A stretch of DNA of 64,000 nt from Streptomyces sennicomposti. GTDB lineage: Bacteria > Actinomycetota > Actinomycetes > Streptomycetales > Streptomycetaceae. The notes beneath the pieces are model-generated. The model did not search any database, had not been told where the DNA came from, and was given only the letters and a program-made list of their open reading frames with translations. Location: positions 31,603 to 95,602 of the forward strand of contig NZ_JAIOAB010000024.1 of NCBI RefSeq assembly GCF_019890635.1. Reading direction: 5' to 3'. Shown here one piece after another: positions 51,000 to 59,741 of the stretch. A program made the translations under genes and the position numbers. Within the stretch, counting starts at the first letter, position 1. Every line of letters starts with the position of its first letter.

Positions 51000-51014
51000 A
51001 GGCGCGCCGATGCC

Positions 51015-51341
51015 CTACGCGACGACGGTCGTCGTGCGGGCGGCCCCGGGGGCTCGGGGCCGGCGCCGCCCCGCGGCGTCGGGGTCCCGTTGCGGCAGGA
51101 AGGCCGTCCGCAGATCCCGGTCGCGGATGGCCGTACGCACCCGGGTGGGCGGCACGGCGGGCGCGCAGCGCGCGAGCAGCAGCGCGCAGACGACGAGGGC
51201 CGAGGCGGCGGTGGTCGCGGTCGCGGCGAGCGCGACGGCGGCGTGCAGGCCGCCCGCGTCGAGCAGGGCGAGCTGGAGGAGGACGAGCGAGAGCAGGAGC
51301 AGCGCGGCGGCGGGGCGTGCCCCGGCCCGGTGACGGATCAC
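51015..51341 (-). CDS. DUF6412-type small membrane protein
   Basis: A 108-residue protein with two membrane segments (about 10-30 and 38-60), followed by a basic, Pro/Arg-rich tail with RDLRTAFLPQRDPDAAGRRRPRAPG, where AFLPQRDPDA is the recognisable family stretch. Genes of this type typically lie next to YidC-like insertase genes in Streptomyces, as here, so a link to membrane insertion is plausible. GTG 51341 has AGGGGGAG well placed upstream; GTG 51362 is possible but lies in the ribosome binding site itself. Confidence 0.75.
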   Translation of the reverse strand: MIRHRAGARPAAALLLLSLVLLQLALLDAGGLHAAVALAATATTAASALVVCALLLARCAPAVPPTRVRTAIRDRDLRTAFLPQRDPDAAGRRRPRAPGAARTTTVVA

Positions 51342-51437
51342 GGCCGACTCCCCCTCTCTCACGCGAACGCTCTCGGTCTCAGTCTCCCTCTCTTATACAG
51401 GCTTCTCCGCGGCATCGGGCCCGCGGGGTGACGTCCG

Positions 51438-52703
51438 TCATGTCCCGAGCCAGGCGAGGGCGGCGACGGCCAGGGCGCTGACGCCGGTGTCCAGGGTGGG
51501 CTGGACGACGGGGGCGAAGTAGGGGCTGTGGTTGACGGGGATGTCCTGGTCGACGGTGCCGGCGGCGGCGGCCTCGGCGTACCGGGCGGGGTCGATGCCG
51601 CCGATGGCCCAGTAGGTGAACGGCGCCCCGAACGCCTGCGGGATCTTGCTCATGTCCTCGCTTGCGGTGTGCAGGGGCACGGTGTGCGCGTCGTCGCCGA
51701 AGTGGGCGGCGAAGGCCTCGGCGACGCGGCGGGTGGTGGCGTCGTCGTTGACCGTGGGCGGGAAGGTGGCGATGCGCTCGAACTCGGGTTCCTCGGGCGA
51801 GCCGGAGGCCTGGCACTCGGCCCGGACGATGCGTTCGACCGCGTGCAGCACCTGGGCGCGGGTGGAGTCGTCGTAGGTGCGGATGTTGAGCTGGAGGACG
51901 GCGCTGTCGGGGATGACGTTGGGGCTGGAACCGGCGTGGATGCTGCCGACGGTGACGACGGCGGGGGTGGTGGCGGCCAGTTCGCGCGCGACGACGGTCT
52001 GGAGGCGTACGACGATCATCGCGGCCATCACCACGGGGTCGACGGCGTTCTGCGGGGAGGAGCCGTGGGCGCTGCGTCCGTGGACGGTGACGCGCAGGCT
52101 GTCGGCGGCGGACAGGAACGGCCCGGAGCGGGTGCCGACGTATCCGGCGGGCAACGGCAGGACGTGCTGGGCGAGGACGACGTCGGGCGTGGGCGCCCGG
52201 GAGGTCAGCCCGTCGTCGATCATGGCGTCGGCGCCGTCGCCCTTCTCCTCGGAGGGCTGGAACAGCGCGACGAAGGTGCCGCGCCAGGCGTCCTTCGCCC
52301 GGGCGAGGAGCCGGGCGCAGCCGATCAGGCAGGTGACGTGCAGGTCGTGGCCGCAGGCGTGCATCACCGGCTGCTCGGCGCCGTCGTCGCCGGGGGCGGT
52401 GACGGTGGAGGCGTAGGGCAGACCGGTCCGCTCGCGCACCGGGAGGGCGTCCATGTCGGCGCGGGCCATGACGACCGGCCCGTCGCCGTTGGCCAGCACG
52501 GCGACCACGCCGGTCCCGCCGACGCCTTCGGTGACCTGGTAGCCGGCCGCGCGCAGGGCCTCGGCCGCCTTGCCGGCCGTACGGTGCTCGCGCAGCCCGA
52601 GTTCGGGATGCCGGTGCAGGTCCCGGTAGAGGTCCTCCAGCTCGGCACGGACGCCGTCGAGGCCGGCGAGCACGGGGTGGGGGCGGTCGGGGCGGTGGGG
52701 CAT
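51438..52703 (-). CDS. M20-family amidohydrolase
   Basis: A 421-residue metal-dependent amidohydrolase. Metal-binding motifs are VMARADMDALPV, MHACGHDLHVT (near 103), FQPSEEKGDGA and AQHVLPLPAG, with a further His in GRSAHGSSP of the dimer domain and VNHSPYF near the end. This pattern matches aminoacylase/N-acyl-amino acid or hippurate hydrolases. ASEDMSKIPQAFG is where a metal-ligand or substrate loop normally lies. It is preceded by a 46-base tandem repeat tract. Substrate unknown. Confidence 0.92.
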   Translation of the reverse strand: MPHRPDRPHPVLAGLDGVRAELEDLYRDLHRHPELGLREHRTAGKAAEALRAAGYQVTEGVGGTGVVAVLANGDGPVVMARADMDALPVRERTGLPYASTVTAPGDDGAEQPVMHACGHDLHVTCLIGCARLLARAKDAWRGTFVALFQPSEEKGDGADAMIDDGLTSRAPTPDVVLAQHVLPLPAGYVGTRSGPFLSAADSLRVTVHGRSAHGSSPQNAVDPVVMAAMIVVRLQTVVARELAATTPAVVTVGSIHAGSSPNVIPDSAVLQLNIRTYDDSTRAQVLHAVERIVRAECQASGSPEEPEFERIATFPPTVNDDATTRRVAEAFAAHFGDDAHTVPLHTASEDMSKIPQAFGAPFTYWAIGGIDPARYAEAAAAGTVDQDIPVNHSPYFAPVVQPTLDTGVSALAVAALAWLGT

Positions 52704-52719
52704 GGCGACTCCGTGGTGG

Positions 52720-52890
52720 TGGGGTGCTCGGAACCACGGCTCCGGCGGCTCCGAAGGCCGCGGTCGTGGTGCTCGGGCCCACGGCCCCCGTGGGCTCCGA
52801 AGGCCGCGGTCGTGGTGCTGGGAACCACGGCCCCCGTGGGCTCCGAAGGCCGCGGTGCCGGCGCTCGGAACCACGGCCTCGGCGGCCCGG
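52720..52890. repeat. 46-base tandem repeat upstream of the amidohydrolase gene
   Basis: GGCTCCGAAGGCCGCGGT begins at 52747, 52793 and 52839, an exact 46-base period, and the remainder (GTGGTGCT, GGAACCACGGCCCCCGTG) is also shared. Partial units flank it. Together with the 31-base tract it occupies the 608-base gene-free interval 52704-53311. Confidence 0.92.
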
Positions 52891-52962
52891 GACGCGGGAA
52901 CCGCACGGCACGCTGAGGGGCCACGGCGGACCTGGACCGAGCGTAACCGCTCCCCACGGCCG

Positions 52963-53150
52963 GGCAATCCGGGACGACGACCTTCCCCTTGCCCTGGGCA
53001 ATCCGGAGACGGCCTTCACTCACCCCAGGCAATCCGGAGACGGCCTTCACTCACCCCAGGCAATCCGGGGATGGCCGCCCCTCTCTCTGGGCGATCCGAG
53101 GGGGCCTTCACTCGCCCTGGGCGATCGGAGACGGCCTTCCCCTCACCCCG
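52963..53150. repeat. 31-base tandem repeat, six units
   Basis: GGCAATCCGG or GGCGATCCGA starts at 52963, 52997, 53028, 53059, 53090 and 53120. The middle units read GGCAATCCGGAGACGGCC then TTCACTCACCCCA with few changes; outer units are degenerate. Units are contiguous, without spacers. Simple C-rich sequence follows up to 53270. Confidence 0.9.
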
Positions 53151-53311
53151 GACCCTCCACCCCCTTCTGGCCTGCCGCCCCCTGGTAAACCGCCCGCGCC
53201 TCTGGCCTGCCTCCTGCGCCCCTGGCCTACCGCCCACACCCCTGGCCTACCGCCCGCCCCCGGCCAGCGGATACCTCCTTTTTGTCACCGACCGGCGCTA
53301 CGGTGTCCCCC

Positions 53312-54340
53312 ATGCGCCCCGACACGCCCGCCCACGCCGCCGCGAACGCCAACGTCGACCACGCCGCCGAGGCGGCCCGCCTGGAGCGGACCGCCGGCCT
53401 GTACCCGGAGGACGCCGAGGCTCTCCTCGTCCAGGCCGCCGCCCACCTGGAACTGTCCGGCGACCGCCCGGCCGCGGCGGCGCTCTACGACCGCCTGCTC
53501 GCCTCCCCCGAGCCGCTGGAGAACGCCGCGCTGGTCCGCGCCTTGAAGGCGGCCAACCTCTGGGAGTTCGGCCACGAGGCCGAGGCGAGGGCGATCATCG
53601 AGGGCATCCGCACCACCGCCCCGCGCGATCCGGCGCCCTGGGTGATCATCGCGGAGTCCCTGGAGACCCACGACGAACTGGAGCAGGCGCACAAGACGTT
53701 CACGGAGGCGGTGGACCTGCTGCTCACCGACGTCCCGGAACCGCCGTACGCCACGCACCCCCTCCTGTACGGCCGCCACCGCGTCCGCCGGATGCTGGGC
53801 GCGGCCCACGACGACTGGGACACCCTGGCCGACGCGCTGCACTCGGCCCCGGTCTCCCTGGACGAACTGCACGACCCGAAGCGGGTGTGGTCCCTCGGCT
53901 CGGAGAACCCGGCGGAGCTGAGGGCGGAGATCACGCGCCTGAACGCGGAACTGGGCGCCTACCGCGAGGCCCTGTCCCGCCCGTTCCCGGTGGCGGTCCT
54001 GCACTGGCCGGCGCCCGAACTGGCCGAGCTCCTCGCGGCGTACCCCGACCTCAGCACGGAGTACCCGACCCACGAGACCCACCTCGCGACGATAGAGGCG
54101 TCGCTACGGGAACTGTCCGCCTCCGGCACCCCGAACCTGGGCATCGTCACCGGCACGGTCCCCTCCTACGAGGCCTTCGCCGCCTCGGAGGCCACATCCC
54201 CCTCGGACCCGACCCTCCTCCCCCAGTACGCGACGACCCTGGCAGCCCGCGGCCGAGCGGTGGCCTGGCCTCCGCAGCGGGCGGAGGAGTGCTGGTGCGG
54301 CTCGGGAACGGCGTACGGCGAGTGCCACGGCACGGACTGA
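53312..54340 (+). CDS. TPR-like protein with C-terminal SEC-C metal-binding motif
   Basis: A 342-residue protein. The first 170 residues are TPR-like (DAEALLVQAAAHLELSGDRPAAAALYDRLLASPEPLENAALVRALKAANLWEFGHEAEARAII). The C-terminus ends with RAEECWCGSGTAYGECHGTD, the Cys-x-Cys...Cys-His zinc motif found at the end of SecA and many small proteins. Function unknown. There is no ribosome binding site, but TACGGT ends seven bases before the ATG, the usual spacing for leaderless transcripts in Streptomyces. It is the last ordinary gene before the island. Confidence 0.88.
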   Translation: MRPDTPAHAAANANVDHAAEAARLERTAGLYPEDAEALLVQAAAHLELSGDRPAAAALYDRLLASPEPLENAALVRALKAANLWEFGHEAEARAIIEGIRTTAPRDPAPWVIIAESLETHDELEQAHKTFTEAVDLLLTDVPEPPYATHPLLYGRHRVRRMLGAAHDDWDTLADALHSAPVSLDELHDPKRVWSLGSENPAELRAEITRLNAELGAYREALSRPFPVAVLHWPAPELAELLAAYPDLSTEYPTHETHLATIEASLRELSASGTPNLGIVTGTVPSYEAFAASEATSPSDPTLLPQYATTLAARGRAVAWPPQRAEECWCGSGTAYGECHGTD

Positions 54341-54545
54341 CATACCGGAGGCAACCATGGTGCCTGTCAGCCGCCATCCGTGCCGACGCGCCCTCGCCTC
54401 TGCCCGTACGTTTCGCCCGCCCTCAGCTGGCTTCGGGTCCACCGGCCAAGGGCGGCCTGGATAACCGGCCCGTCTGCGTCAGCGGGCTGGGGCTGTCATG
54501 GACAGGCCGCCCACGTCGGCTTGGCGCCGGACTACTCTCTTCGGT

Positions 54546-55007
54546 GTGTCTGAAGCTCCTGAGTGGAAAGCTCCCGAAGGCTCCTGGGCCTCGTCAGCGG
54601 CGCGTCGGCGCAACATGCAAGCGATTCGCAGCCGCGACACGAAGCCCGAGAAGCTGATCCGCCGGCTCGTCCACGCCCAGGGCCTCCGGTACCGGGTGGC
54701 CGCCCGCCCACTGCCGAACCTGCGCCGCACAGCAGACATGGTCTTCCGACCGGCCAAGGTCGCTGTCTTTATTGACGGCTGTTACTGGCACGGCTGCCCG
54801 GAACACTACGTCCCGCCTAGGACTAATTCTGGCTACTGGTCCGAAAAAGTGGTACGCAACGTACAGCGCGACCGGGACACCGATCAACAACTCCAGGAGG
54901 CCGGATGGCTCGTCCTCCGCTTCTGGGAACACGAGCCATCCGAAGTCTGCGCCCAGCAGATCGCAGAATCGGTGGCTGAGCGCCGGCCAAAGCCGCAGAA
55001 GCCCTAA
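54546..55007 (+). CDS. vsr: Very short patch repair (Vsr) endonuclease
   Basis: A 153-residue mismatch endonuclease of the Vsr family that nicks at T:G mismatches arising from deamination of 5-methylcytosine. RRRNMQAIRSRDTKPEKLIRRLVHAQGLRYRVA is the family opening, and RTADMVFRPAKVAVFIDGCYWHGCPEH carries the catalytic Asp (ADMVF) and the zinc cysteines and His. WLVLRFWEHEP follows as usual. GTG 54546 is preferred since TACTCT ends seven bases upstream (leaderless style); ATG 54498 is possible. It converges on the methyltransferase gene with a four-base overlap of stops, the expected partner. Confidence 0.93.
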   Translation: MSEAPEWKAPEGSWASSAARRRNMQAIRSRDTKPEKLIRRLVHAQGLRYRVAARPLPNLRRTADMVFRPAKVAVFIDGCYWHGCPEHYVPPRTNSGYWSEKVVRNVQRDRDTDQQLQEAGWLVLRFWEHEPSEVCAQQIAESVAERRPKPQKP

Positions 55008-56287
55008 ACGGGAAACACCATCTGCTCAGAAGACATAGATTCCGTTTCACTGCCGCCGGTGTCCATGATGTACCCCTTGAGCAGCTCGTCGCGAGCCTCC
55101 GGACGCAGAACGGCGGCAATAGCCCTTCCTACCGCTTCCGCAACCGGCGGAGGGAAGGCATTGCCGACCTGCCGGTAGCGGGCCGTTTTCTTTCCCTGGA
55201 ATTTCCAGCCTTCCGGGAACCCTTGGATCATAGCCGCCTGCTGAACCGTCAGCATCGGACCGGCAGGCCTGAACAGATCGCGCTTCGGGTCGCACTCGTG
55301 CGGATCATTCGCAACGCCCATCGCGTCTACGCCCAGTGCTGCCCATGCCCGCTTGGCACGGGTGGGCCCCAGGTCCGCGCCACCATGCTTCCGTGACCCT
55401 CCTACCAGGGTAGGCGCGATGCCCCTCCCTGCCGCCTTGGCTTTCCGTGCGGCATTTTGCCAGCCCAGGTAGACAGCCTCACCAGTCCGTTCGCCACGCC
55501 TGGCACGCTTTCCGTCTTCGTTCTTGTCCCAGAACTCACGGCAGCGCTCCGCCATGCTCTCATCGAGAGTATCGAGCACTGTCGCTTCTTCTTCGTCAAT
55601 CCTCAGCGGCCACTGAAACTCAAAAGGACTCCCATCCAGGGCATCCTCGTGAATCGCAACCAAAATGGCGCGAGGACGCAACTGGGGAACCCCGAAGAAC
55701 TTCGCATCCATCCTGCGCCAGACACTGCGCATGACATAGTCCTGCTTCTCTGCGGACCAGTGGTCTTCGATCCTGGGCACTACATACCCATAGGACCGGA
55801 GCGTATTAAGAATGTCCCTGCGATAGTCAATGAACACCTCAGGAGGCTCAAGGATACCGCGCACATTCTCGATCATCACAGCCCTGGGCCTTAGGTCAGC
55901 AATAATCTTCAGCGCATCCGGGAAAAGATCCCGTTCATCATCTTTGCCCAATCGCTTTCCAGCGAGCGAAAAGGGCGGACACGGCACGCCACCCGCCAGA
56001 AGATCAAGCCTGCCAGGCTTGACGGAAAGCTCCTCATGCGTTTCCGATCCCAGAAACTCTTTCACATCCATCGGAGTGAGGCCCTGGGCGCGCTGCTCGC
56101 CCCACCCGGGCCAGCCTCCGACGTTCGCCTTCAGGGTCTCCACGGCGTGCGCGTCCCACTCGACGAGAGCCAAGTGATCAAAGCCTGCCGAATGCAGTCC
56201 AACAGCTTGCCCGCCTGCCCCCGCACAGATCTCGACGGAGGTCAGTGGCGACGTGAACTGCGGACGCTCGCGGCCGCTGGGGCGCAT
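55004..56287 (-). CDS. DNA (cytosine-5) methyltransferase
   Basis: A 427-residue C5 methyltransferase. SVEICAGAGGQAVGL is motif I, GGVPCPPFSLAGKRLGKDDERDLF carries the catalytic Pro-Cys (motif IV), VMIENVRG is motif VI, PQLRPRAILVAI is motif VIII and RQVGNAFPPPVAEAVG is motif X. The target-recognition region lies about 230-350. The strong GGGAGGAG precedes the ATG. Codons such as CTT, CTA and AGG for Leu and Arg and a lower GC content than neighbouring genes suggest acquisition. It follows the helicase operon on the same strand but a hairpin separates them. Target sequence unknown. Confidence 0.95.
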   Translation of the reverse strand: MRPSGRERPQFTSPLTSVEICAGAGGQAVGLHSAGFDHLALVEWDAHAVETLKANVGGWPGWGEQRAQGLTPMDVKEFLGSETHEELSVKPGRLDLLAGGVPCPPFSLAGKRLGKDDERDLFPDALKIIADLRPRAVMIENVRGILEPPEVFIDYRRDILNTLRSYGYVVPRIEDHWSAEKQDYVMRSVWRRMDAKFFGVPQLRPRAILVAIHEDALDGSPFEFQWPLRIDEEEATVLDTLDESMAERCREFWDKNEDGKRARRGERTGEAVYLGWQNAARKAKAAGRGIAPTLVGGSRKHGGADLGPTRAKRAWAALGVDAMGVANDPHECDPKRDLFRPAGPMLTVQQAAMIQGFPEGWKFQGKKTARYRQVGNAFPPPVAEAVGRAIAAVLRPEARDELLKGYIMDTGGSETESMSSEQMVFPV

Positions 56288-56395
56288 GGCGCTCCTCCCG
56301 GAAGTGACTCAAAACCGACGCCAAGTGTTCCAGAGTCACTGCTCAAACGCAGACTCTCGGTTCCCTTGACCCCAAGAGTCTCCCATTTACCCAGC

Positions 56396-56436
56396 CTCTC
56401 TGGCCCCGCCCGGGACAGCCCGGGGGGGCCAGAGAG
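56396..56436. terminator. Hairpin behind the helicase gene
   Basis: CTCTCTGGCCCC (56396-56407) pairs perfectly with GGGGCCAGAGAG (56425-56436), with an inner CCCGGG pair. It lies 14 bases past the helicase stop on the minus strand and before the methyltransferase gene. It probably ends the HNH-ParB-helicase transcript. Confidence 0.75.
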
Positions 56437-56449
56437 CCGGTCGTGGTAG

Positions 56450-58255
56450 TCAGCGGTTGCTCATGTGCCGCAGCAGCGCCTCCACGTCACTCGGAGCCAG
56501 TCCCGCAGCGACTGGCGGCTCCTCCTCAAGGTCCGCGAGCTGCTGCACCGTGGGGTCGTCGAGGATCTTGCCCATGAACTCCAGCTTCTGGTCAAGCCGT
56601 ATCTCCACGACCTCGTCGATGGTGTCCCGCGCGGCCAGCACTGTGACACGGGTCTCTGTGTCGGGTGCGAGGCCCAGTCGATGGATCCGGTCGAGGCTCT
56701 GGAGGAAGCGGCCGGCCATGAAATCCCTGTCCACATAGATCGCGTCGTGGCACACGTGATGGAGGCTGATCCCCTCGCCCAGAGTCGCCGGATTCGAGAT
56801 CAGCACCATGCAACTGGGGTCTTCCCGGAATCGGCGCAGTTGCTCTTCCCTGTCCGGCGTGCCGCCGTAGACGACCGCCGGGCTGTACTTCTCCAGCATC
56901 TGCGCCAAGGTCGTGAGGCTGCGCACGAACGTCGTCCAGACGAGCGTCTTGCGGCCCTGCGCGGCGTTCTCAGCGATGATCGCCAGCGCTTCCTTGTACT
57001 TCGGGGACAACTCGTAGTCCGGCAGGTTCTGCATCAGCGAATACAGCGAGCTCCCCGCCGGGATCTCCAGCGGGGGCAGCTGGTAGGCCAGCGGCTCGTA
57101 CCTGGTGGCGCCCTCCAGCAGCAGGGCTGGACTCGTCGCTGCCATCAGCAGGCGCAATGCGGTCTTGCCGAGTGCGCTGAGATCGTCGCGCGCCGTGCCG
57201 TTGGTGATTCCGCCGACCAGGGAGCTGTAGATCTCGGCATGCAGGTCCGGCATTGCCACATAACGCATCCGGAGGGTCATGGGCGGCAGGCCGAGTTCCT
57301 GCTTGGTGGTCCGGGTGAACAACGGCCGCAGGACCGTGCTCGCGTAGGCCAGGTCTCCGCCGGCCACCGCCCGGGTCACCGTGCGCTGGCCGTGGCCGGG
57401 CCAGACGAAACCCAGGAGGTTCTCCAGGTCCTTGGATCCGTTCGGGGCCGGTGTCCCGGTAAGGATCAGCCGGCGTTTCGCAAGCGGGCCCAGCGACATG
57501 CAAGCGGCACCGTACGTACCACGCACCCCGAGTTTCATCCGGTGAGCCTCATCAAGGATGATCATCGAGGGAGCCGACTTCAGCCAGTTCGCAAGCAGGG
57601 GCAGCGATCGGTCAAGCCGTTCGTAGTTGACGATGAGAACCTCGGCCCACTCGTCCAGGGAGCCGTCCAGGACATGGGTGCGCAGCGGATAGCTGAAGCA
57701 GACGGCGGTCTCGTAACGCCACGATTCGTAGGCCGACTTGGGGCAGACGACCAGCAGCCTGGTAACGGCTCCCTGGGCCCGCTGCGCGGCGTACACGGCG
57801 AGCGCCACACGGGTCTTGCCGGCGCCCGGCACGCTGAAGTTGGCCCCGTGCCCGAGCGAGAGCAGCTTGGCCACATCCCGGCGCTGGAAGGCGTTGAGGT
57901 CTTCCCTCCAGGTGTCTCCGAGCATGTCCAGCACATCATGAGCGGCGACCTCCCGCGGCGCGCCAGAGCCAGACAGCCGTTCCTCGACCAGTCTGGCGTC
58001 CCTGACCACGCCGGACACGAGGTCCAGGAGTTCCGGGGACCAGACGACACCTGCGGAATCCGGCCAGCCGCTGAGGACAGTCAGGTTCGCGAGGAGGTCA
58101 TCGAGCGCGACCGACGCGGAAAGCGGGCCCAGCTGGCCGCCGGTACGGAACCGGGCGGCCAGCTGGACGAGGTCCTGCCGGTACTGGTCGGTGGTCCGCA
58201 GGACCACACGGGTACGCGTGTCATCGAACCCCAGGTTCAGGGACGCCTCCGTCAC
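56450..58255 (-). CDS. SNF2-type DEAD/DEAH-box helicase
   Basis: A 601-residue superfamily 2 ATPase. Motif I is SVPGAGKTRVAL near 142, motif II IILDEAHRMKLG, motif III LILTGTPAPNG, motif V ISNPATLGEGISLHHV and motif VI QSLDRIHRLG, the order of the SNF2/Rad54-like group. The first 110 residues are a separate helical domain (LDDLLANLTVLSGWPDSAGVVWSPELLDLV). The last 40 residues are acidic. GTG overlaps the stop of the ParB-like gene (GTGA) with GGAGGGAA upstream, so the two are coupled. Helicases of this kind in defence loci act on modified or foreign DNA. Confidence 0.93.
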   Translation of the reverse strand: MTEASLNLGFDDTRTRVVLRTTDQYRQDLVQLAARFRTGGQLGPLSASVALDDLLANLTVLSGWPDSAGVVWSPELLDLVSGVVRDARLVEERLSGSGAPREVAAHDVLDMLGDTWREDLNAFQRRDVAKLLSLGHGANFSVPGAGKTRVALAVYAAQRAQGAVTRLLVVCPKSAYESWRYETAVCFSYPLRTHVLDGSLDEWAEVLIVNYERLDRSLPLLANWLKSAPSMIILDEAHRMKLGVRGTYGAACMSLGPLAKRRLILTGTPAPNGSKDLENLLGFVWPGHGQRTVTRAVAGGDLAYASTVLRPLFTRTTKQELGLPPMTLRMRYVAMPDLHAEIYSSLVGGITNGTARDDLSALGKTALRLLMAATSPALLLEGATRYEPLAYQLPPLEIPAGSSLYSLMQNLPDYELSPKYKEALAIIAENAAQGRKTLVWTTFVRSLTTLAQMLEKYSPAVVYGGTPDREEQLRRFREDPSCMVLISNPATLGEGISLHHVCHDAIYVDRDFMAGRFLQSLDRIHRLGLAPDTETRVTVLAARDTIDEVVEIRLDQKLEFMGKILDDPTVQQLADLEEEPPVAAGLAPSDVEALLRHMSNR

Positions 58256-59685
58256 CGGGTTCCCTCCGCGGTGGCGGCGGCGAGGAGCCAGGAGACACCG
58301 TCGCCCGGGTTCGGAATCCCGCGCCCGGCCTGCTGGGCCAGCTTGAGCAGACTGCCCCGCAGCTTGAGCACGGCTTCGTCGAAGGCCTCCTCGTCCAGGC
58401 TGTTCGAGGTGCGGGCCTGGACCAGCTCGATGACGCACTGGTCGATGTTGACGCATGCGTCCGCCAGCCGGGCCGGCGCGAGCTGCTTGCGCTTGCGGAG
58501 CCGGCGGTCACGGCCGGAACTCTCGATGGCCCGGTCGAAGGCCTCCCGGGCCTGGTCGAGCAGTGCCTGCGCCGAGGCCCTTTCGCTGTCCGGTACCCCC
58601 TCCGCCGTACTACGGACCGTCGCCGCCGCCCGGAGGATGCGGTCGTTCAGGGCACGGGCCGCCGATACAGCAGACGAGGCGGCGGGCACTTCCAGCCCCA
58701 GGCCGGGGATGGAGACCGACTCGGGCTGGGCGGCCGTCGCACTGTCGGCCAGCTCCGGCGGCAGCTCCTTTTCGAGATACCCCTCCGTCAGGAAGTCCTC
58801 GTCGATGTGGCGCACGTCCGTCTTCGAGAAGTTCAGCAGGATCGCCGCCAGCCGGCGTTCCTTCACGATCTCGGCCTGGTCCCGGTCCAGGCCCTCCAGC
58901 TTCATGTAAAGGCGCTGGAGTTCCTTGAGGCGCTCCTGCGCCCCTTCCCAGTCGACAAGCCGCAGCGCGACGCCCCCGCCGCTCGCACTGCGGACATTCA
59001 GCTCCTCGATCGTGCTGAGGATCCACCGCTCCTGGTGGTACGTCGACGTCCGGATCCGGAACTCCTTGGCGATCTGCTCCGGCGTCCGGCCCAGCGCCGC
59101 CTGTTCCTTCATGGCGATCAGCCGGTTGATGTACGAGTAGTCGCGCCGCTGGTCCTGACGCAGCTGGAGCGCCAGCTCCACGGCGTCGATGTCGGCCTGC
59201 GTGAACGAGGAAGGGAGCACTCCCACCCTCATCGACTGCCTGCCCAGCTCCCGCAGAGCCACCGCGCGCGTGTTGCCGTTCACCAGCACGCCGTGATGGG
59301 TCACCAGCCCCGGGTCGTTCTGGCCGAACTTGTCCAGATCCTCCTTGAGCTTGTCGAAGTCGGGGTCCCGCAGTTCCGGATCAGAGGGCTTGGCCTGGAG
59401 CAGACTGCGCAGGTAATCCTGGCCGGCCTCCCCGAAGGGGTCCTCGTCCAGGTTGCGGTCCTGGTCCGGCTTATGGGTGCGCTGGGCGCGAATCCGATGT
59501 GTACCCGGGTTGAGATAGAGGTCACTCAGCGGAAGGTCGATCACGTCCACGTGAATCTGCTGCCCGTTCCAGTCGACCGTGACGGTCTCCCGTGTACCCC
59601 CGGCGGCCCTGACCTCCTCCAGCCTCCTCTTGATCAGCTGACTGAACTGCTCCGCCCGCGGCGGCGGCGGGAACTCCCGCACCAT
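58252..59685 (-). CDS. ParB-like nuclease/CTPase-fold domain protein
   Basis: A 477-residue protein whose N-terminal part has the ParB/Srx fold: VIDLPLSDLYLNPGTHRIRAQ (near 48-68) and GLVTHHGVLVNGNTRAVALRELG (near 125-148), the GxxRxxA-type box. A helical region follows with ALQLRQDQRRDYSYINRLIAMKEQAALGRTPEQIAKEFRI, an HTH of the kind after ParB domains. The C-terminal half is helical with KKRKQL-like basic stretch RRLRKRKQLAPARL. It is co-translated with the helicase, and is not linked to ParA, so chromosome partitioning is unlikely. Role in a defence complex is inferred. Confidence 0.9.
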   Translation of the reverse strand: MVREFPPPPRAEQFSQLIKRRLEEVRAAGGTRETVTVDWNGQQIHVDVIDLPLSDLYLNPGTHRIRAQRTHKPDQDRNLDEDPFGEAGQDYLRSLLQAKPSDPELRDPDFDKLKEDLDKFGQNDPGLVTHHGVLVNGNTRAVALRELGRQSMRVGVLPSSFTQADIDAVELALQLRQDQRRDYSYINRLIAMKEQAALGRTPEQIAKEFRIRTSTYHQERWILSTIEELNVRSASGGGVALRLVDWEGAQERLKELQRLYMKLEGLDRDQAEIVKERRLAAILLNFSKTDVRHIDEDFLTEGYLEKELPPELADSATAAQPESVSIPGLGLEVPAASSAVSAARALNDRILRAAATVRSTAEGVPDSERASAQALLDQAREAFDRAIESSGRDRRLRKRKQLAPARLADACVNIDQCVIELVQARTSNSLDEEAFDEAVLKLRGSLLKLAQQAGRGIPNPGDGVSWLLAAATAEGTR

Positions 59686-59741
59686 GTCTTTCCCCGTCCC
59701 TTCTGTCGCCGGTCCTGCCAGTTTCCGTTGCCGGTCCTGAA

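Noticed and set aside
50770..51333. Possible coding region over the hexamer repeat tract
   Set aside because: The frames yield only Pro/Glu or Arg/Ser repeats, lack a ribosome binding site and overlap the DUF6412-type gene on the other strand.
52963..53150. A 31-base periodic array that could be taken for a CRISPR array
   Set aside because: Units are contiguous with no unique spacers and no cas genes are nearby; it is a simple tandem repeat.
58252..59685. Chromosome or plasmid partition ParB
   Set aside because: There is no ParA, no parS-like site seen and no replication gene nearby; the operon partners are a helicase and an HNH-like protein.
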